Shown here: positions 9,960 to 21,992 of the stretch, piece by piece
Numbering within the stretch: the stretch's first letter is position 1
Layout: every line of letters starts with the position of its first letter
DNA from: Rattus norvegicus
Taxonomy: Eukaryota; Chordata; Mammalia; Rodentia; Muridae
Direction of reading: 5' to 3'
DNA length: 64,000 nucleotides
NCBI RefSeq assembly: GCF_036323735.1
Contig: NC_086028.1
Coordinates: forward strand, 20,802,501 to 20,866,500
Program-made: the position numbers and the translations under genes
The notes under the pieces: model-generated
What the model was told of the DNA's origin: nothing
Seen by the model: the letters and a program-made list of their open reading frames with translations, nothing else
Database searches by the model: none

Positions 9960-10150
9960 GCTAATGGTGCTGGACGGACGGGTCCGTGGCTAAGAGCACC
10001 AGCTGCTCTTGCAGAGGACCTGAGTTCAGTTCCCAGCACCGACGTCAGGCAGCTCACAACTCCAATTCCACTTCGGGGAGATCCAACAGCTCCGTCTGGC
10101 TTCCACAGACACCTACACCTGGTGTCTATGCTCAGACAGACACACATTCA
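9960..10150 (+). repeat. B3/B2 SINE
   Basis: gagcaccagctgctcttgca, gaggacctgagttcagttcc and agctcacaactccaattcca are in consensus order. Confidence 0.85.
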
Positions 10151-11809
10151 CTGAAGGAGGAGAGTTGGCTACTGTGTAACTAATGGATGGGCGGGCTGTA
10201 CAAACGAGTAACACTTCACTTCTCCAGGGCAACAACTCAGCTATCTATGCTAATCCGGATGATAAACAAGCACTAATTTCCCCTGATGTAGCCAACCACT
10301 GATTTCCCTCAGCCTGTTCTGAGGACTGGCATTCATTTATTTGATTTTTCACTGCATGCTCATGAGGTAGTTGATCTGCAAAAGCTGAGGTCTTAGCTAT
10401 TACCCCAAAGGCTTCTCTGACTCCTTTGGTCACCCCCCTAACTCCAACCCTGTCTGAAGCACTGACTGGTTTTTCTCCCTACAGTTGTGAGCTGACTAAA
10501 CCGTGGCACCCTTCAGTAGAATGCAGGGCCCTCAAGAGTGGTGTTCCGTGACTTCAGGATACCCCACACTTTTCCCACAGATGCCGATCGGCTGGAATGA
10601 TCAGCTTGAGCCTTCACCCAGAAGAGGAGGCCTCACTTTTCACTGGGAAGGATCTTAGGGGAGGCTTTCTGGGGGAACTACGCCAATCTAATTTGCATAG
10701 TTTGAGGTGATGAAAAGAGGAAGCTTCCCATGACGTCTCATGCCTTTAGGCCTTGGAGATGGGCTCCTTGGGATAGTTCCCTCCCCTCTCAGAAACTGAC
10801 AGCCAGGAGTGTGTGTGTGGTGCTTTCTGAATTAGAGAGTAGAAAGGAAGGCTGTTTCTACTGATTCTTACTACTCAGTGGATCTGGAAGGTTCTGGGCA
10901 GGGAAGGTAGCAAGCATCAATCACTTCAGCCCAGGACTCAGGTAAAGTATGCTTCCCTTAAGGCAGGCTGCAGATGGTTCTAGAGCCCAGGCAACCAGAA
11001 TGACTGACCCCTTGGACTTGGTAGGCACCCGGACTCTGAAAGGTAAGCTGGCCCAGAAAGGGTTCACTGAATTGGATAGTCAGGAAAGAGGTGAGGACCT
11101 TATAGGGTAGCAGTTGGTGTGTGTGTGTGGGGGGGAGATGGAGAGAGAGCACGAAGAGAGCATGATCGAGCTAGTGGATGGAAGGCAGAGCTCAGCTCTG
11201 GGCCAATTCATGCCATGAGAGATAATGTGGCCTGGGGTAGGGGTGGGGGTCTCACAGGGTCCCTTCCTCTACTCTTTCTATCCCTCCAATGAAGTGGAAT
11301 GTAATGTCAAACACTTATTATCTCTAAATTTCTTTAAGCTGGAGATGTTAACAGTGAGATCGATTGATGAAAGGAATTGGGCTGAGGCGGAGTTCCTACC
11401 CAGCGTGGACAAGCCTAGCTAGGCTCATTCTCAGTATCTCAAAACACAAGCAAGCACTGGCTTCTACAGCCTGCGGCCAAGCTCCTGGCTAGGTCTACGG
11501 GGTCGTTAAAACCCAGGTCTACAGGGTCGTTAATACATCTGAAGGTGGCAGGATGCCCCCGAGCCATACAGCCAGAGAAGGCTCCGGAGCTCAGCAAGTG
11601 GCCATCAGGAAGAGAGGGCAGCGAGTGAACGATAAGGAAGGAAGCTCACGCTCACAGGAAGGATTTTGCTGTTGATTAACAGGCCTGGTTACCAAGCCTT
11701 TCCTTATTTTTTTTTAAACTCCCAGTACACAGGGCATTGTACAAGCCACGCTACTAGACAAGCAGTCTGCTTCATTAAGCTAAATCTCTAAGCTAGTAAG
11801 TTCTTATGT

Positions 11810-11950
11810 ATCTTGTTGAGGGTATATGGGGTATGGGGCTGCAAGAGGTGGGAGGGTTGTAGCCCACTCTGGTCTTGCTATCCTTAAACTGAGAATCCTC
11901 CTGCCTTAGCCTATGTCCCGGGTCACAGCTTGCACCATCACAGTTAGCTG
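11810..11950 (-). repeat. Diverged B1 SINE
   Basis: The segment from tgtagcccactctggtcttg through gagaatcctcctgccttagc follows B1 in reverse. A degraded tRNA-like fragment precedes it at 11710-11790. Confidence 0.55.
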
Positions 11951-11964
11951 TCTTCCTTACTCTT

Positions 11965-12164
11965 TTTTTTTTTCTTTTTTTTTTTAACATTTTATTTATT
12001 TATTATATATTATGATTACACTGTCACTATCTTCAGACACACCAGAAGAGGGCATCAGACTCATTTCAGATGGTTGTGAGCCACCATGTGGTTGCTGGGA
12101 TTTGAACTCAGGACTTTGGGAAGAGCAGTCGGTGCTCTTAACCACTGAGCCATCTCTCCAGCCC
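11965..12164 (-). repeat. B2 SINE with TSD
   Basis: Complete B2 in reverse flanked by cttccttactctt at 11952-11964 and 12165-12177. Confidence 0.93.
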
Positions 12165-12212
12165 CTTCCTTACTCTTTATCTACCCCCGACCCCCTTTGC
12201 CCTCATAGAACA

Positions 12213-12316
12213 CTTTTTTTTTTTTTTTTGGTTCTTTTTTCCGGAGCTGGGGACCGAACCCAGGGCCTTGCGTTTCCTAGGCAAGCGCTCTGCCACTGAG
12301 CCAAATCCCCAACCCC
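12213..12316 (-). repeat. ID SINE
   Basis: Complete ID in reverse with a T-run tail. A clear duplication is not seen because both flanks are T/A-rich. A diverged B1 in reverse follows at 12318-12450. Confidence 0.92.
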
Positions 12317-13189
12317 GCTTAATTTTTTTGAGGTAGGATTTTATGTAGCTCGAGGCTGGCCTTGAAATTGCTAGGTAGCCAAGGATGACTTAGAATCCCT
12401 GATCCTTCTGCCAGTTCCTCTCGGCTGCTGGTACTGCAGGCTCGTGCCCTCCCACCTCCCGCAACCTGGCATGGCCTGGAGCTCTCACAGGTGTGGGCTG
12501 TCACACTCAGCCAGGCCCTTGATTTTGGTTGTGTTTTGTGGTGTAAGGGGTGGGTCTGGTGCATTCAAATGGTACATGCTGTATTCCAAGACCTGGCTGC
12601 TCAGTATACCAGCTCTCATTGTGTAAACCTTGCCCCCCAAGTTATCCACGATTGGTTAGTAAAGATGCCTACAGCCTATGGCTGGGCAGAAGAGAGGTAG
12701 GCGTGGCTGAAGGTTCCAGGGCTTGAGGTCTAAGGCAGAGACTAAGGAGGAGGAGGAAGTCACAGGGGAAGAAGATGTCCTAGAACAGGTGGGTCATGGC
12801 ACATGGCTGTGAGAACCGGATTGTTGGAGTAAGAGAAGCCCAGGCAGAATATGGCAAGTGCTACCTTGGGGTTGTGGATGGGAAAGTAGACAAAAGAGCA
12901 TGGAGGGCTGACATCTGCCCAGGTCTAGTGCTTTGAGGCTTATTATAAATACAAAGGGCTGTGTCTTTTATTTGGGAACTGAATAATCTAAGGTGGGAAT
13001 GGAAACCCCCAAATAATATTCACCACAAGAGGTGGTGGCCCACATCAAACCCTGGCTGACTTTGAACTCTCAAACTCCAAAGTCCTCCAGCCTTAGGCTT
13101 TTCATGCCTTTGTTTGTACCTTTAACATTTTAAATCATAAGCAAGGCTGCTTCTTCCTCTGGGCTCCAACGGCATATTCTTTTTTTTTT

Positions 13190-13505
13190 TCCTTTAAAAA
13201 GTTTATTTTTTGTCTGTCTAGTGTCTATGTGTGTACACATACGGAGCCTGGAAGACTACACAGGGTGTGGTCCTCTGCCACTCTGTGCTTTATACCTGGA
13301 GAGACAAGGTTTTTTTATTGACCCCAAAGCCTGTAACCTTGGCTAGGTTGGTTGGTAGTGAGGTCCTGGGGTCCACCTGTTTCTGTGCCCAGTGTTGGAG
13401 TTAAAGGCACACGTGACTATGTCTGGCTTTTACCCGGGTGCTAGAGGATTCGAACTCAAGCTCTCAGGCTTGCACGGCAAGTGCTCTTACCCATTAAGTC
13501 ACTCG
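13190..13505 (-). repeat. B4/B3-type composite SINE
   Basis: The segment ends with aggattcgaactcaagctct and aagtgctcttacccattaag, a tRNA-derived head in reverse. The middle is diverged and partly B1-like. Confidence 0.55.
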
Positions 13506-13713
13506 GTGCCACATGACAGCTGATTTTCTTCATCAACTGAGTGAAAAGGCCCAAGGCATGGGCCTGTGTACTCCACATGAAGGGAGCCGAAGTCCATAGA
13601 GTTAACCTACAGATACCTAAGTCACACTGTGAGAGTAACCCCTACTTGTATCCAGAGTTGGAGTAGACCCCTGGCTCCTCTGAGGGGTGGGGAAGGCACC
13701 GTCGCTTGCTTAC

Positions 13714-13878
13714 CCGACACACATACTGGCTCTGGGGTCCAGGCGAGAAGGTCTTGGAGCGGATGATGGTATTCCCTCGAAGAAATGGCCCTGGCGAGGG
13801 GGCACCCACCCGCCGGTCTTTGGGGCGCACCACTGTGGGGGATGGGGTCACGCTGTCAGTATTGGTCTCTCTGTCCAC
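13714..13878 (-). CDS. Wwc1: Wwc1 exon 19 (residues ~883-937)
   Basis: This 165-nt exon (55 codons, phase 0-0) reads VDRETNTDSVTPSPTVVRPK, then DRRVGAPSPGPFLRG, TIIRSKTFSPGPQ and YVCR. The acceptor is ctgtccac-type cacag|GTG and the donor is CGG|gtaagc. RSKTFSP holds Thr925 and Ser927, which correspond to the reported human RSK site T929 and the CDK1 site S931. It is basic and Pro-rich, hence probably disordered. Confidence 0.97.
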
Positions 13879-14254
13879 CTGTGGAAGAAGTCAATATTTA
13901 CACCAATGTCCCCTGAGTCTCAGGGCCCTCTTGGTCTACTTGGCAACTCCCAGTTCTATTATTTTGCTTATGACCACAGGCACAGATGAACTTCTTGGGC
14001 TCTCCCAAGGCTGGCCCCAGCAGCTGCACCTACTGGAGTAGCCACTCTGAGTATCACCAGAGTGCCCACTCCCTCTCTTCTACTTCTGGGAGCTGGAGGA
14101 GGCACTGTCAGCTCCTGTAAGCCATGGTGGCACTCAGGTTGTAGTGTGTGCACTTAAGTACGAGCTACACCCAAGACCTCCTAGTCCCCAGAGTCCTAGC
14201 CAGTACTCTGATAATTTTCTGGACTCATGGAGGCAAATAGCAAACCTAAATAGG

Positions 14255-14345
14255 ACCATGATGAAGCACAGTAGTATAAGCTTATAATCCCACTACTCAG
14301 GAATCTGAGTTCAAGGACAGCCTGGGCTACACAGTGAGACCCTGT
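14255..14345 (+). repeat. B1-like SINE fragment
   Basis: taatcccactactcaggaat and acagcctgggctacacagtg follow the B1 path with an internal deletion. Confidence 0.7.
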
Positions 14346-14351
14346 CAACAC

Positions 14352-14360
14352 ACCCACACC

Positions 14361-14428
<68 letters not shown>
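14352..14428. repeat. (CA)n-(GA)n microsatellite with GC-alternating end
   Basis: A short CA run, then about 28 GA units to 14428, then gcgcgcgggcgcgc. Confidence 0.95.
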
Positions 14429-14431
<3 letters not shown>

Positions 14432-14709
14432 CGGGCGCGCAAGCGAGCATCTCTATAGCAGCCACCAGCAAGAGAGGACACAAACACTGCCCAGAAACTT
14501 AGCAGGAACAGCACATGCTTGAGTGTGACCAGATCGCCCTCTGGTGGGACAATTCAGTGTAGCAGCGTCACCACCCAGTGGCCAGGCACTGAAAGCTCTG
14601 CCCCAGGGCTCTGTTCAAGATTATCATGTATGTCAGCTGCAGGCATCCTGAGGGCACTTAAAATACGGGTCTCGGCTCCTGGCCTATGAGCAAGGCTGGT
14701 GTTACCATG

Positions 14710-14815
14710 TACATTTTATAGATGACGAAATGGAGGGTAGGTAGGAATGAAGTTAGCTACCCAAGACTACCTAACCAGTCAGGGGCAGAGTCCGGCCCTG
14801 AACTGAGACTGCAAG
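14710..14815 (-). repeat. MIR fragment
   Basis: acattttatagatgacgaaa, then a degraded gttagctacccaagactacc and gtcaggggcagagtccgg, match MIR in reverse. Confidence 0.7.
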
Positions 14816-15014
14816 GCTTGAGGTGTGATTAGAGAAAGAGAGAGCCATAGAGGACAAAAGAAAAGGTAGGGACGAGTCAGCCCCTTCTGGTGCACCGTGG
14901 TCTCCAAATACAAATCACAGCACAAAGACTCCAGGGACCACTTGGGAGAGCTGTCCCCTGATGCCAAGAGCCTTTGACAGCTCAGATATAGAGACCCAGG
15001 CTGCCTCTTTTTAC

Positions 15015-15144
15015 CTTTAATGCTGGGCACTCCTCTGCCTCCGGGGAGACCTTTTCAGCGAAGACATCTTCCTCTCCCTCCTCTTCCTCTCTCTCTTCCT
15101 CCTCAGCTACTGCCTCATTCTCGCTGGCCTCTTCCTCGTACGTC
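15015..15144 (-). CDS. Wwc1: Wwc1 exon 18, Glu-rich segment (residues ~839-882)
   Basis: This 130-nt exon reads TYEEEASENEAVAEEEEREE, then EEGEEDVFAEK, and ends ECPALK. The acceptor is ccacag and the donor is AAG|gtaaaa. It is the acidic Glu-rich region of KIBRA; from memory, the human protein binds histone H3 through its Glu-rich part. Rat is one residue shorter than human here and has an Arg inside the Glu run. Confidence 0.96.
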
Positions 15145-15559
15145 CTGTGGTGACATGTTGCTATGGTTATTTCCCCGCCCAGACACCACTCCACCTCTAC
15201 TCCCCTGCCCAGAAGTGTATCCAAGCAGGGTCTCTAAGACTTATGATTGTAAGGGTATTTATCAAAAGAACCTTCAACATGCGGCTGGCTGAAGCTCAGT
15301 ATCAAAGCACTTTCCTAGCATGTCTGATGTTCCAGGTTCTACCTCTAGGACCCAAACAAAATAACCAATTCTATTATTAATTTGTGTATGTGCGTGTGCG
15401 TGTGTGTATTCTTGTCCGTAGGTGTGCCATGTGAGTGTGAGTGCCCATGCAAGCCCAGAAGGGGGCGCTAAAGATACAGACCATTCCATATGAGAAAGAT
15501 GCCCTTCTACCCTATCTACATAGCCTTCCTTCAATTCCCCGGTGACCCCCAGTGTGCTT

Positions 15560-15845
15560 TCTGGTATTATAGACTGAACTAGATGTTTCTTGAGTTTCAT
15601 ATAAGAAGAGTCAGACAACTCATGCTCTGTAATCCTTGGCGTCTGCGAGCATGTGTTGAAGTTCCTTCCAGGCCCTAGGACCATCAGTAGCTCATTTTCT
15701 TTTTATTACTGAGTAACATTCCACCGGATGTGGTGTGTTTAACACTTCAATCTCTGAACACCAAACTGCAGCTGTCTCTCACACACCAATCGTCTGTAAA
15801 CACCTATGGACAAGTCTTTGACATCTCCAGACCAGGCTGTCATTT
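15560..15845 (-). repeat. Ancient L1M fragment
   Basis: catataagaagagtcagaca, then gcgagcatgtgttgaagttc and attactgagtaacattccac follow the L1 ORF2/3' end in antisense. Highly diverged, with no coding capacity. Confidence 0.65.
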
Positions 15846-16661
15846 CTGTTAGACACTGCAATATCGGTTAAGGTGACCAAAGTGAAACACCCCAGAACTA
15901 TATTTCCCACGGATCCAAAGGTTCTGATGTCCAAGATCAAGGTTATACAGAACCTATGGCTTCTCCCAAGGTTCCTTTCTTGCTGTCTTCACTTGGTGTT
16001 TTCTGTGCTCACAAGTGCCTGGTGTCTCCTCCGGTGTCCAAATTCCCCCCTTTTATAAGAATACCCATCGGTGGATCAGGTTCACCTGTTGTGGTTTGCC
16101 CTGAAGTTATGTGTATTTTGATGCTAATTCCACTGCCCCAAGGACAGCGGTCTAGTCACTTACTCAGAACTCAGGTGACTTCACCAGAATCACCTCCCCA
16201 TTGAATTTGTAAAGTACAGGTGAGGGGCAGGTACAGGATAGAAGGAGGCCTGTCATTGGAGGAGAAGGAGGGATGGGTGGGAGAGAAGTTTGAAGGAAGA
16301 GGAGGAGACTAGAAGGAGAAAGGAGAGAGACAGGAGAAGGTGAGAAGCCATGGCAGGTGATGTTAAGATTCTGCTCTGTGTATTTACAGGTTGTTATTAA
16401 TGTTCCTAAGGGATGGATGGTACCGGGCTTTGTATGTTAAGGTGGGTAATTATATCTTATCAATTGGATCTAAGGTTATTGTGTTGTGTGTTCTTTTATG
16501 TGACGGTTTGAGTGTAGGAAAATGTGCGGCGGCAGGAGACTCTGGGCGGCCGAGGAGTTGGGATGTGTTTCTGCCAAGATATCTAGCAGATATCTTGGGG
16601 CATCGCAGTGCAGACCAAGCAGGGTAAAAGACAACCTATACTTTTTTTAAATTTTTTATAT

Positions 16662-16762
16662 ATATATTTTTTTTTTGGTTCTTTTTTTCGGAGCTGGGGA
16701 CCGAACCCAGGGCCTTGCGCTTCCTAGGTAAGTGCTCTACCACTGAGCTAAATCCCCAGCCC
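16662..16762 (-). repeat. ID SINE with TSD
   Basis: Complete ID in reverse flanked by aaattttttatat at 16649-16661 and 16763-16775. Confidence 0.93.
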
Positions 16763-16809
16763 AAATTTTTTATATTTTTACAACAACATTCACCCTACCC
16801 TTTGTTCGT

Positions 16810-16945
16810 TTGTTTTGTCTTATTTCCCAAAACAGGGTTTCTCTGTCCTGGAGTTAATCTGTAGACCAGGCTGGCCTTGAACTCAGCGATCTGCCTGCTT
16901 CTGCTTCTGTTGGGATTAAAGATGCATACCTCCACCGCCCGGCTT
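16810..16945 (-). repeat. B1 SINE
   Basis: aacagggtttctctgtcctg, agaccaggctggccttgaac and ggattaaagatgcatacctc follow B1 in reverse. A degraded tRNA-like fragment follows to about 17040. Confidence 0.88.
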
Positions 16946-17591
16946 GATTACTTATTTCTTTATGGCTCTCCTGGGATTGAATTCAGGACCCTCCCTATGC
17001 ACGCCTAGGCAAACAATCGACCATGGAGCCACATCACAGTCAACAGAATCTCCTACCCCTTCCGTTAGACGCTTTGGAGTTTCCGTGCTGATGTTTTAGC
17101 TCCGTGGTCCAAACCAGATTAACATTTGGTTGAGGTGAAAGAAGAATAAAAATTAATTTTCCCATTCCTATAGCTAACTGTTTATATAGTACCGTTTGCT
17201 CACAGCCGGTACTTTGGTGACGTTACTACCCGTGCCCTGGTCCCCAGGGCTGGAAGGAACTGTGAGACTAATAAGCTGCTCATGTTGGGTTACATCTCAC
17301 CCCATCTTGACGTCTCAAAAATGTACATGACTGCCAGGTCCTGGCTTCTGTGAAGCAGAGTCACCATGCTGAGCCACTAGAACCCAGTCAAAGCAGGATG
17401 CAACACAGTCTGCTGTGAGGCGCACTGTGGGGAAACACAGAATCTCTCCCAGGCTTCCCCAGTGGGGACAGTCAACCTCTGTTTGATGGAAATTCCTCCC
17501 CAATAAAGAGGGAACTTGTGATAAGGGGAGTTTTGCTAGATCCATGGGTAGCAAATGCAGAGAGGAATCTGCAGGAGCCACTCACTCACTA

Positions 17592-17971
17592 GCCGCCCTT
17601 CCTGGCCGCTTCAGAACGTCCACAGTGCTGAGGGGGGAGTGGATACCTCACAGGTACCCGGGCTGACAGCCTCATCCAGCGTCACTGATAGGAGCAGATA
17701 GGTGGCTTAGCCCAACTGAACACTCGCCCGCTAGGCTAGTCTCTGCTATTTTACCGTAAATCTGATCAAAACGCTCCAGGATGGGGCGGGGAGAAATAAT
17801 TGCATTCAATCTCAGCAGTGCAGAGAAACAACACATAGGGCATCTTCCACCCACCGCAGCGGTAAACAAATGCAGCGAACGGAAAGTGCCAGAGACGTTT
17901 CTCCGAGCGGAGTGAGATCGTGAGCAAGCGTAGGCAACGTCAGTGGCGTCATCTGTCAAGTCACGATCACG
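17592..17971. promoter_or_regulatory. CpG-dense block in intron 17, candidate regulatory element
   Basis: I count 23 CpG in 380 bp of non-repeat sequence, against a CpG-poor surrounding intron. It includes tggcgtca (tgacgcca on the other strand), a CRE-like site, near 17944. No TATA box or exon is evident. Promoter or enhancer function is inference only. Confidence 0.4.
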
Positions 17972-17989
17972 GGCTTCATTCAGTTTGTA

Positions 17990-18070
17990 TTTTGGCGGTG
18001 CTGGAGGCTGAAGCTTGGACTTTTGTACTAGGCAAACACTCTGCTGCTGAGCCGTATCCTCAGCCCCAAA
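17990..18070 (-). repeat. Diverged ID/B4-like fragment
   Basis: gtactaggcaaacactctgc then tgctgagccgtatcctcagc resembles a tRNA-derived head in reverse. Confidence 0.5.
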
Positions 18071-18324
18071 TGTACATATTCTAGGTCAGTACAGGAGTTC
18101 GATTAAATGCTGGAGAGTGCACGCTCAGGGTATCCTTAGACTGTCGGTGGGAGTGTTTCCTGTCTAACAATCCTACCAGAGAAAGTGACACTCGAGTTGA
18201 GAGGTGACATGTTCGGGCTCAGGGACACAGCAGTGCCACCTGTGAACACTGCCTCAGACACACACACATCTGGGCTTTCACTCTCCCAAGGTTTGAGACC
18301 ATTTTTTCCCTATGTTTTTCTTCT

Positions 18325-18505
18325 GGTTAATTATCATGCGTGTACATGAGGGAGGGTATGGACATGCTATAGAGCACACGTGGGAGTCGGAGGGTAACTT
18401 CCAGGAGTTGGTTCTCTCGCTCTACTGTGTGGAGTCCGGGGATTGAACTCAGGTCACCGGGCTTGGGGGCAAGCGCCTTTTCACACTGAGCCACCCCGCT
18501 GCCCC
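18325..18505 (-). repeat. B3 SINE
   Basis: ggagggtaacttccaggagt, ggggattgaactcaggtcac and cactgagccaccccgctgcc follow B3 in reverse. Confidence 0.8.
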
Positions 18506-19334
18506 TTCCGTGTTTTCTAACACTGTGAGTATTGTTTTGCCTGTATCTCTCTAAAAGAAACAAATGCAGTTTTCTACTGGAGAGTGGTGATATGACTCTG
18601 CCCTCAGAGAGCTGGAGGCCAGTGTTGTCACAGAACAGATCAAGAGGGAGAAATTCCCCTCCATTCGTGCAATGAAGGCATCTAAACAGTTAAAGCGAGA
18701 GGGGGGAGAGGTTAGCAGAGAGGCATTGGGCCTTAATACTGCAGGTGCCCTAGTGCCAAGGGCTAACCTCTGGAGACCTCCCCTGGACTCCAGAGAGGAG
18801 CAGGTGCATCCAAGCTGGTGATCGCCCCAGGATCAAAAGCCACCTCCGGGCCTGGGGAAGGGAGCTGCAGATGGACCTAACCCACCACAGCAGTTCTGGG
18901 AGGCCTGGCCCTCTTTGTAAGTTGGCATCTGGGAAGTGTGAATGGCAGGGGGTGGGGAGAGAGGGGGCCACGAGGGGAGCAAGAACAGAAGGTGGTTGCT
19001 AGGAGACAGCTTGAAAAGTCTCAGCGTTAGCTTGGAATTCCGGAGAAACCACTGATCTTGTGCCAGGGTGTGGGGAGAGGGGGACCTGGGCTGATTCTGG
19101 CATCAGACCTTAGCTTGGGTGACTGTCAGCATAAGGGTTGCCAGGGACAGAGAGAGTGAGATGGACACTGTGACCAACCCAGAGACAAAGGGATACAAGA
19201 TTCCAGTGGCCTGGTATGCTCTTTGTCCCAGGGAGAAGTGGCAAAGGAGCATGTATGTCAGCAACTATCACCAGTGGGCCCAATCTGGCCCGCAGCTTTC
19301 TTTTCCTGGGCAGTTGAAGCTGCGAATTGCTTTT

Positions 19335-19531
19335 ATATTTATACTCATTTTTATGTGGTGACGGTCTCAGAGCCTTGAACGTATCGTGTGGCCAAGGATA
19401 ACCTTGAAATTTGATTCCCCTGCCCACACCTCCAGAGTACATGCATTGGAATTATAGGCCATGTGGCATCACACCGAGTTTGTGGAGTGCTGGGGAATTG
19501 AACCCAGGACTTTGTGCATGCTAGGCAATGG

Positions 19532-19574
<43 letters not shown>
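19335..19574 (-). repeat. B4-type SINE with (CA)n
   Basis: A B1-like half, then ggggaattgaacccaggact and tgcatgctaggcaatgg, an ID-like half; ends in about 20 CA units (19533-19574). Confidence 0.65.
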
Positions 19575-19577
<3 letters not shown>

Positions 19578-19602
19578 CAGCCCATTTTTAAAATATCTTA
19601 AT

Positions 19603-19719
19603 AAGGGGTTGGGGAATTAGCTCAGTGGTAGAGTACTTGCCTAGCAAGCACAAGGCCCTGGGTTCGGTCCCCAGCTCTGGAAAAAAAAAAAACAAAAAAA
19701 ACAAAACAAACAAAAAAAA
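19603..19719 (+). repeat. ID SINE with TSD, antisense to Wwc1
   Basis: Body from ggggttggggaattagctca to the cggtccccagctctgg end, with an A-rich tail and the duplication atcttaat at 19595-19602 and 19720-19727. Confidence 0.92.
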
Positions 19720-20079
19720 ATCTTAATTAAAAGGGTAACAATCATTGTGGCATGAACAAATGCTAAGAAATGTCAGCTCCAGCATCCATAGATAGACTGT
19801 TGACAGAACACGGGCTCGGCCACCAGCTACCCAACGGCCCATGGCTGCTTTCGCATGGTAGAGGCAACGTGAGAGACACAGCGGAAGCTGTATGGCCACA
19901 GCAGATTGTATTTACCATCTGGTCCTGTCCCGGAAACATATGGTGACCCCTGGAGTTAAAGATTGTATGGGGAGGCTCCTTCCAAGATCAATTACAAAAT
20001 CTGGGACGCCAACAATGATAACAACAGAGCTATTGAGCATGTCTTTTAGGTTTTCGACTACAATAGAAAGTCTGCTAAC

Positions 20080-20330
20080 CCTGCTCCTTGCAGCACTGCT
20101 CTCAGCAGCCAAGGTATGGACCAAGCCAAGTGTCCATTAGCAACCAGGGTCTGTGTACACTGAATGCTAGTCAGCCATGATAGCTGTTACATGACAACAC
20201 GTAAGAACCTGAGGGACATTAGGCTAAGACCAACACTGCACCTTCCCTTCTGTATGGAAACAAAAAGTTGACTTCACAGAGAAGGGAGGATGGTAGTTGC
20301 AAGAGAAGAGGTCACATGGTACTCACCATG
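20080..20330 (+). repeat. Ancient L1M 3' fragment
   Basis: ccaagtgtccattagcaacc, gaacctgagggacattaggc and gggaggatggtagttgcaag match the conserved L1 3' region in sense. No open frame is kept. Confidence 0.65.
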
Positions 20331-20708
20331 TGACCCAGAGAGGAAAACAAGTTCTGTCTGCCCAGTCTGGCCACAGTTAACAGTGGGCTGTGGTTAAAAA
20401 CGGCTAAGAGAGACTGGGCATAGCATAGGCAGGGGCGGGGTGGGAGTGGGGTAAAAGGATTATCCAGAAGTCGGAGAGGAACCTGGTCTGCAGAGTGATC
20501 ACCAGGCTAGCCAGGGCTCCATAGTCAGAGGCTATCTCAAAAACAGAACAAAAGCTAGAAGAAAGAACGAAGTCCGCACGTTGCTCTATGAAGAAGCGAC
20601 ATCGGCCATTCTCTCCCTGTGACTATGACATACTACAATTACCCAAACACGATACCGTCTCCTGCATGTGTACAATAACTACTTGTCAGTTATTTGGGGG
20701 AAGGGGAG

Positions 20709-20845
20709 GGTGTTCGAGACAGGGTTTCTCTGTGTAGCCCTGGCTGCCCTGGAACTCTGTAGACCAAGCTGGCCTCAAACTCAGAGATCCACCTGCCTCT
20801 GCCTCCCAAGCGCTGGGATTAAAGGTGTGTGCCACCACCACCCTG
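20709..20845 (-). repeat. B1 SINE, left arm of an inverted pair
   Basis: Full, well-conserved B1 in reverse from tgttcgagacagggtttctc to gtgtgccaccaccaccctg. Confidence 0.93.
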
Positions 20846-20869
20846 TTACATGTAGATTTTAAAAAAGAG

Positions 20870-21025
20870 TGTAGCTGGGTGTAGTGGCACATTATACTAA
20901 AAAAAATCCCAGCACCCAGGAGGCAGAAGCAGGTGGCTCTCCGGGGGAGTTCAAGGCCAGCCTGGTATACATAGTGAGTTCCAGGACAGCAGGGACTTCA
21001 AAGTGAGACCTTGTCTCAAATGACA
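20870..21025 (+). repeat. B1 SINE, right arm of an inverted pair
   Basis: B1 forward with agctgggtgtagtggcacat, atcccagcacccaggaggca, ttcaaggccagcctggtata and gagaccttgtctcaaa. It faces the copy at 20709-20845 across only about 24 bp. Confidence 0.9.
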
Positions 21026-21992
21026 ACAGACGAACAAAAAACACTTTGCTGAGGGTTATACAAAGGCAGCATCGAAACCCTAGCAGAGGTCTCGGCTGCT
21101 GATGTGTGCGGTGCCATCTTGCCGACCTTGTGAAAGAATCCAGCAGCATTGAGCCGCATGGTATGGGACACTATCGCACAGTGGGGTCGCTCTTGTCTGG
21201 ACATTCTGATTGGCTCAGAGAGAGAGACTCCCAGGGTGGGAGGTCTTCAGCCTGGCTCCACTGGAGGGAGCATTTTCTTCTGAAGTTTGCCTTTCTCCAG
21301 CTCCCCTCTGGGGTGGGGCTAGTTCCTCTGCCTCAGATCCATCTCTGCCTCTGTGCTTCAGTGGCCAGGACATGATTTTCACATCTAAGCAACAGTGGCC
21401 ATTTCTCAATCTCCCGCACAGCCAAGGCTGGCCAAGGACAAACACGTGGACGGTGCGCTATGTGACTTGCAGAAGAACTTCTGGGCTGTGAACTACACAA
21501 GCATGGTCATCCTGAATCTTTCCTGGTAGATGACTGCTTACGGCAGAGGATACGACAGTCCTCTTGTCCTTATAAAGCAGCCTTAAGGATGAGGTCTCGT
21601 AGTAAAGAGAGCAAATCAGGGGCGGCGGCAGGAGTGGGGTGGGATGGGGTGGGGTGGGGGGTGGGGAGAGAGGAGGACAAAATCTAGGTTCCCAGTTAAC
21701 AGTGTGGATTTTGGGGCTTGGATTATTTCTTTCTGTTCTTAAGTAACAAACAACTTCAACAATTTCTTCCTCTCCTCTTTCTGGTGCTGGGAATTGAACA
21801 GAGGACCTTATGCATGCTTGGCCAGTATTCTGTCAGTGAGCTTCATTCCCAGCCCAGAACTTTCCCTTTTCTCTTATTTCTTCCATCTATCCCTAGCAAC
21901 TAAGTACAAGTCTTACTTGTACAACGCACAATGCCCAATCCACGACCACTGATTTAAATTTAAAATCTATAGCAGGGTTCAAATTTTGTGCT

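Larger units (their letters stand above)
6258..13713 (-). other. Wwc1: Wwc1 intron 19
   Basis: The largest intron in the window. Besides the SINEs listed, 9240-9955, 10155-11705 and 12515-13190 show no gene, RNA or identifiable repeat. Confidence 0.8.
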
